Positions 5,757 through 8,612 of a stretch of 8,612 bases of DNA are shown piece after piece. The DNA lies in NCBI GenBank assembly GCA_045537575.1, contig JAZSPU010000016.1, positions 1 through 8,612 of the forward strand. Direction: 5' to 3'. This DNA comes from SIG607 sp045537575 (lineage in GTDB: Bacteria; Bacillota; Clostridia; Oscillospirales; Acutalibacteraceae). The position numbers and the translations under genes were made by a program. Position 1 is the stretch's first letter. Each line of letters starts with the position of its first letter. The notes under the pieces were generated by a model. It was given only the letters and a program-made list of their open reading frames with translations. It was not told the origin of the DNA and made no database searches.

Positions 5757-6778
5757 AACTTTATCTCTTTTCTGCCGAATTTGTCGGCTAATTTTTTAAT
5801 TTCTTCATAGGGGCGCATACCGTCAATGGAATTTTCGCTGAACAGATTGCAAGCCGCAGCTGAAGAAGCTAATTCAAGAATTTCTTTGTCGGGAAGATTA
5901 TAATAGAGACCGTATAGTGTTCCCGCACAGTAGGAGTCGCCTGCTCCCACACTTCCCTTAATAAGTTCCGGGGGAATCTTAAGAGAAGGAACAGCAGTAA
6001 AGGCTTTGGTTTTTACGTCATAAGCAAAACCTGCTTCTTTACAATGAAGAACGATTTTTTCCTTTACGCCGGCATCTGCCATAAGCTCCATAGTCTTTTT
6101 AATATTTGCGCTGTTTATACTGCCGTCAGCATTATAAGGCTGAATATCAAAAAGAGTTGTGCTTTCGATTTCGTTCATTATAGCATAATCGCAATATTTA
6201 AGAGCAGGAAGAATTGTTCCCTTATAGTCGGCGGTAGCATCGCTTACTACGTCAACGCTGGTTTTAATTCCTCTAGCTTGAACGTCCTTTAAGAAACGAG
6301 CCATTTTTGTGCCGTAAACCTCGTCCTTGGCATCAAAGCCGTCAAGAAGAAGTATATAGCCTGCATGAAGAATGTCACAGTCAAGAGCATCTAAATCAAC
6401 ATCCTCGGGAACAAACTGCGCATTTGAGCCACGGGCATGGAAGAAGGTACGCTCACCGGTTGGAAGACTCATAACGTCACTAAAGGAAGTCGGTTTGTCT
6501 TCACTAACCAAAACACACGAAGCATCAATGTTAAATTCACTGAATTTATCCATTACATAGCTTCCGCCTTCGTCGTTACCGATTTTACCGATTGCCGAAA
6601 TAGGAATTTCGCTGTCAATTTTTCGAAGGTTAATAGCAGTATTTGGCACAGCGCCGCCTACAGCACGTTTAACGTCCGTTATATTGGCAAGAAGTCCGAT
6701 TTCGGGATAACAGTTAACGGTTTTTACAACGTCGGTCAAGATATTACCCACAAAAGTAATGCCTTTTTTGTTTTCCAT
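5753..6778 (-). CDS. PfkB-family carbohydrate kinase
   Basis: A ribokinase-fold sugar kinase of 341 residues. The N-terminal signature is VGGAVPNTAINLRKI (residues 40-54), followed by GKIGNDEGG (64-72). The C-terminal PfkB signature is KGSVGAGDSYCAGTLYGL (274-291), with Asp281 of GAGD as catalytic base. It phosphorylates a sugar or sugar phosphate with ATP; the exact substrate cannot be read from sequence. ATG at 6778 is supported by GAGGTGA (6785-6791) six bases upstream. It is the first gene of a two-gene operon with the aldolase (ATGA overlap). Kinase plus aldolase is the classic end of ketose catabolism, as in tagatose, fructose or inositol pathways. The promoter carries the same operator-like pair as the PIG-L operon, so it is probably co-regulated. 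Confidence 0.92.
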   Translation of the reverse strand: MENKKGITFVGNILTDVVKTVNCYPEIGLLANITDVKRAVGGAVPNTAINLRKIDSEIPISAIGKIGNDEGGSYVMDKFSEFNIDASCVLVSEDKPTSFSDVMSLPTGERTFFHARGSNAQFVPEDVDLDALDCDILHAGYILLLDGFDAKDEVYGTKMARFLKDVQARGIKTSVDVVSDATADYKGTILPALKYCDYAIMNEIESTTLFDIQPYNADGSINSANIKKTMELMADAGVKEKIVLHCKEAGFAYDVKTKAFTAVPSLKIPPELIKGSVGAGDSYCAGTLYGLYYNLPDKEILELASSAAACNLFSENSIDGMRPYEEIKKLADKFGRKEIKL

Positions 6779-6801
6779 TAAAAATCACCTCTATAAAACT
6801 T

Positions 6802-6830
6802 ATTTTATCATTGCTTTACATTCTTTGCAA
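6802..6830 (-). promoter_or_regulatory. Promoter of the pfkB-aldolase operon
   Basis: On the minus strand TTGCAA (6830-6825), a 17-base spacer and TAAAAT (6807-6802). The -35 overlaps the operator motif CAATGCAC (6828-6835) with exactly the same three-base offset as at the PIG-L promoter. This argues for activation by one regulator. Confidence 0.65.
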
Positions 6831-6860
6831 TGCACAAATGTAAAGAATTAGTGCACATTT
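6828..6860. promoter_or_regulatory. Putative AraC-family operator pair, site 2
   Basis: CAATGCAC (6828-6835), 15 bases, then GTGCAC (6851-6856). Direct repeats are TGCACAAAT (6831-6839) and TGCACATTT (6852-6860), 21 bases apart, matching site 1 at 3886-3918. A separate inverted repeat CTTTACATT (6814-6822)/AATGTAAAG (6837-6845) overlaps it and could add a second protein contact. Confidence 0.7.
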
Positions 6861-6879
6861 AAAAAATATTCTAAATACA

Positions 6880-6908
6880 TTGACAGTAGTTTTTAATTGT
6901 TGTAAAAT
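6880..6908 (+). promoter_or_regulatory. Promoter of the DUF4432 gene
   Basis: TTGACA (6880-6885) is a perfect -35, followed by a 17-base spacer and TAAAAT (6903-6908). Start is near 6915. The operator pair ends 19 bases upstream of the -35, so the same regulator could also act on this promoter from further away. Confidence 0.75.
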
Positions 6909-6946
6909 ATATTTATATATTATCACACAAAAAGGAGAAAATCAAT

Positions 6947-7945
6947 ATGAATTATTACGTTGGACATCCGCTTCAGGTAAGAGGCGCAGAACAGTATATT
7001 TTAAAGGGCGGCAAGGGTGAAGGAATGAACTTCCTTTATCTGAGAAACGGAAAAGGACTTGAAATATGGATAAGTGTAGATCGTTGTGCCGACGTTGCAC
7101 GTGTTTCCTATAACGGCAAAAATATGAGCTATACCTCCCCTTGCGGTCAGGTTGCTCCCGCTTATTATGACAGAACAGGTCTTAACTTCTTAAAATCCTT
7201 TAATGCAGGCTTTTTCACCACCTGCGGTTTTGACGGCGCAGGCGGCCCTTGTGTAGATGAAGGCGAGGAAGTTGGTCTTCACGGCAGAATAGGCAATACC
7301 ACTGCCACACTTGATGCAATTATTGAAGATGATGCGCAGTTAAAAATAGTATTTACTGTAAGAGACCACGTTATTTTCGGCAGAAAGTTTACCCTTAAGC
7401 GTACATATATTGTTTCTTACCGTGAAAACAGCTTTAGCGTAAATGACAGCGTAACCAACCTTGGTGACAATAGCGAACCCTTCTGCCTTTTGTACCATTG
7501 CAATATGGGTTATCCCCTTCTCAGCGAAAACAGTATCGTTCGTTTCCCCAATAATAAAATTTGGGCAAGCGGCGAGGATGCAATAAAGAATATTGATACT
7601 GCTCTCGTTATGGAAAAGCCTCAGGCAAATTATGCTGAACGTTGCTACTTCTTTGATGCAAAAGAAAAGGACGGCAACGTAAACGTTGGTATATATAACC
7701 CCGATATAAATGCAGGTCTTATTATGACCTATGATAAAAAGGAGCTTCCCTGCCTTACCGAATGGAAGATGATGGGCAAATACGATTATGTATTAGGCAT
7801 TGAGCCCGGCAACGTTAACCCCTGTCCCAGAAACAAAATGAGAGAACAGGGAGTGCTGCCCTTCCTCGATAGCGAAGCAACCTATACCAGCAAAATCACC
7901 TTCTCCTTTACCGAAAGTAAAGAAGCCTTCGAAGGCAAATTTTAA
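6947..7945 (+). CDS. DUF4432 family aldose 1-epimerase-like protein
   Basis: A galactose-mutarotase-fold protein of 332 residues, recognised by VDRCADVARVSYNGKNMSYTSP (about residues 44-65), then SFNAGFFTTCGF, then PCVDEGEEVGLHGRI (101-115), then GIEPGNVNPCPR (284-295). By analogy with GalM, His112 (LHGRI) and His184 (LYHCNMGYP) would be the catalytic/binding histidines and Glu286 (IEPGN) the catalytic glutamate; all three are present. It probably interconverts sugar anomers or binds a sugar; substrates of DUF4432 proteins are mostly undefined. AAAGGAG (6931-6937) lies nine bases before the ATG. No signal peptide is seen, so it is cytoplasmic. It is divergent from pfkB-aldolase and shares their regulatory region. 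It may deliver the right anomer to the deacetylase, isomerase or kinase. Confidence 0.9.
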   Translation: MNYYVGHPLQVRGAEQYILKGGKGEGMNFLYLRNGKGLEIWISVDRCADVARVSYNGKNMSYTSPCGQVAPAYYDRTGLNFLKSFNAGFFTTCGFDGAGGPCVDEGEEVGLHGRIGNTTATLDAIIEDDAQLKIVFTVRDHVIFGRKFTLKRTYIVSYRENSFSVNDSVTNLGDNSEPFCLLYHCNMGYPLLSENSIVRFPNNKIWASGEDAIKNIDTALVMEKPQANYAERCYFFDAKEKDGNVNVGIYNPDINAGLIMTYDKKELPCLTEWKMMGKYDYVLGIEPGNVNPCPRNKMREQGVLPFLDSEATYTSKITFSFTESKEAFEGKF

Positions 7946-7953
7946 AAACTTTC

Positions 7954-7981
7954 CCCTATTCCCTACTCCCTTATCCCTAAT
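7954..7981 (-). repeat. Four tandem heptamers; G-quadruplex motif on the minus strand
   Basis: CCCTATT, CCCTACT, CCCTTAT and CCCTAAT follow one another exactly at 7954-7981, with an extra C at 7953. On the minus strand this gives four GGG runs separated by three four-base loops, which meets the usual G3-loop-G3 quadruplex rule. It starts nine bases after the DUF4432 stop codon. Confidence 0.8.
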
Positions 7982-8049
7982 CAAAAAAACCACTGTGATT
8001 AAGCGTGATGTCCTTAACGGAGAAAACGAAAACCGAATAGGATAACAAG

Positions 8050-8092
8050 AAAGGCAGCATAGTCTACGATGGCTATGCTGTCTTTTGTATTA
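8050..8092 (+). terminator. Probable rho-independent terminator downstream of DUF4432
   Basis: AAAGGCAGCATAG (8050-8062), a ten-base loop, and CTATGCTGTCTTT (8073-8085) form a 13-base-pair stem with one G-T wobble. The 3' arm ends in a short T run (CTTTTGTATT). A second, weaker hairpin CGCA-GAAA-TGCG (8118-8129) followed by T7 (8133-8139) may add termination. The stretch between 7982 and 8049 shows no gene I can support. Confidence 0.65.
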
Positions 8093-8191
8093 TTTAATAT
8101 CAAACAAATCGAAGAGTCGCAGAAATGCGGTGTTTTTTTGGATTTTATATCGAAAATCGCTGGACTTGTGGAAAGTGTTGTGGTATGTGTT

Positions 8192-8218
8192 TGTGTTGCA
8201 AAAAGGAGGTGCAACGCA
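8192..8218 (+). promoter_or_regulatory. Hairpin presenting the Shine-Dalgarno in its loop
   Basis: TGTGTTGCA (8192-8200) pairs with TGCAACGCA (8210-8218), nine base pairs with one T-G wobble. The nine-base loop AAAAGGAGG holds the ribosome site for the ATG at 8220. A GGA inside a hairpin loop is also the kind of site bound by CsrA-type proteins. A role in translation control is inference. Confidence 0.55.
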
Positions 8219-8219
8219 C

Positions 8220-8504
8220 ATGACAACACTTGAAAATTTATACTACGGTAACATCAGTCCGCACGAAAGGTACATAAAGCGCGGTTCGAGAGTTGACAAA
8301 CTCGTAAAGCTCATATGCAAAAACGAAGAAAGCCTAACGGCAACGCTCACCGAGCAGCAGAAAGAAACCTTCGAAAAGTTTAAGGACTGCCAAAGCGAAC
8401 TTGCAGGACTGACCGAACGAGATGCATTCAGGGACGGCTTCATCCTTGCGGTGCGAATAATGGTTGAAGCAATGGAAGGGTTAGAAACGGTGGATGATAT
8501 ATGA
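8220..8504 (+). CDS. DUF6809-like small conserved protein
   Basis: The product has 94 residues. It starts MTTLENLYYGNISPHERYI and has a central stretch LTEQQKETFEKFKDCQSEL and a C-terminal ERDAFRDGFILAVRIMVEAMEG. It resembles a family of small soluble helical proteins of unknown function common in gut Clostridia, often annotated DUF6809; I recognise it by these phrases and not from a search. No membrane segment or catalytic motif is seen. ATG at 8220 is chosen because AAGGAGGT (8203-8210) sits nine bases upstream. The frame is open further left to 8085, but that part has no ribosome site and crosses a terminator-like region. The stop overlaps the next gene's start as ATGA. Confidence 0.8.
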   Translation: MTTLENLYYGNISPHERYIKRGSRVDKLVKLICKNEESLTATLTEQQKETFEKFKDCQSELAGLTERDAFRDGFILAVRIMVEAMEGLETVDDI

Positions 8505-8612
8505 AAAAACTAATAATCCTTCTTCTCTGCTGTGGGGTGCTCGTGAGTATGGTAGGATGCGGTGGCAACACCGCACCGCCGCCTACGGAGAGTCCACCGA
8601 CCACGGTATCGG
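8501..8612 (+). CDS. Lipoprotein gene, 5' part only (runs off the window)
   Basis: Starts at ATG 8501, overlapping the stop of the DUF6809-like gene by four bases (ATGA). The 37 visible residues begin MKKLIILLLCCGVLVSMVGC, a type II signal peptide with lipobox SMVGC and lipidated Cys20. A flexible GGNTAPPPTESPPTTVS linker follows, typical of the region after the lipid anchor. The mature protein would sit on the outer face of the cytoplasmic membrane. Its function lies beyond the window edge. Confidence 0.8.
   Translation, partial: MKKLIILLLCCGVLVSMVGCGGNTAPPPTESPPTTVS

Noticed and set aside
6044..6781. Plus-strand open frames opposite the PfkB gene
   Set aside because: They lie antisense to a complete kinase with all motifs and lack ribosome sites.
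7995..8045. Short open frame starting GTG at 7995 (IKRDVLNGENENRIG)
   Set aside because: Only 16 codons, no ribosome site, and I cannot assign it to any family; possibly a gene remnant but not supportable.
8085..8219. Upstream in-frame extension of the DUF6809-like gene
   Set aside because: It would begin inside a terminator region without a ribosome site, while ATG 8220 has an excellent one and matches the family's N-terminus as I recall it.
1..8612. CRISPR array, tRNA or rRNA genes
   Set aside because: I saw no regularly spaced long direct repeats, no cloverleaf-like segment and no conserved rRNA stretches.

Overview
The window looks like a chromosomal stretch of a low-to-mid GC gut Clostridium-group Firmicute, possibly Oscillospiraceae/Ruminococcaceae-like. 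The signs are strong AGGAGG-type ribosome sites, sigma-A-like promoters with 17-base spacers, a TnpX-type large serine recombinase, a clostridial-style sporulation polysaccharide deacetylase fragment, and a DUF6809-like small protein. The taxon is inferred from family resemblance, not from a marker gene.

Region 1 (1-1890) is the right end of an integrated mobile element. It has a partial unknown ORF, a terminator, a strong extended -10 promoter and a large serine recombinase of about 549 residues. Just past the recombinase the sequence becomes the 5' part of a PdaB-like polysaccharide deacetylase gene on the minus strand. That gene breaks off right after its first catalytic-domain motif (FDAAWGN), so the element appears to have integrated into it. 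The rest of the element and the 3' part of the gene should lie to the left of the window.

Region 2 (2070-7945) is a compact sugar-catabolism locus in four transcription units. A PIG-L deacetylase and a divergent NagB-like isomerase/deaminase form a minus-strand operon. An AraC-family regulator is divergent from them. A PfkB kinase and a class II ketose-bisphosphate aldolase, overlapping by ATGA, form a second minus-strand operon. A DUF4432 aldose-epimerase-like gene is divergent from that operon. Both divergent intergenic regions carry the same operator-like pair, TGCACWWWT repeated at a 21-base spacing. In both, the pair sits at the same offset to the -35 of the minus-strand promoter. This ties the two operons and the regulator together as a regulon. 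A plausible reading is: deacetylate an N-acetyl amino sugar, isomerise/deaminate it to a ketose, phosphorylate the ketose, then cleave it by aldol reaction. The NagB-like protein has lost recognisable phosphate-binding residues, so the early steps may use non-phosphorylated sugars. No transporter is visible in the window.

Region 3 (7946-8612) holds four tandem CCCTANT-like heptamers (a G-quadruplex motif on the minus strand), a hairpin terminator, and then a DUF6809-like small protein gene whose Shine-Dalgarno sits in a hairpin loop. That gene overlaps by ATGA the start of a lipoprotein gene cut off by the window edge.

The araC and aldolase genes converge on a 104-base palindromic terminator cassette that includes both stop codons.
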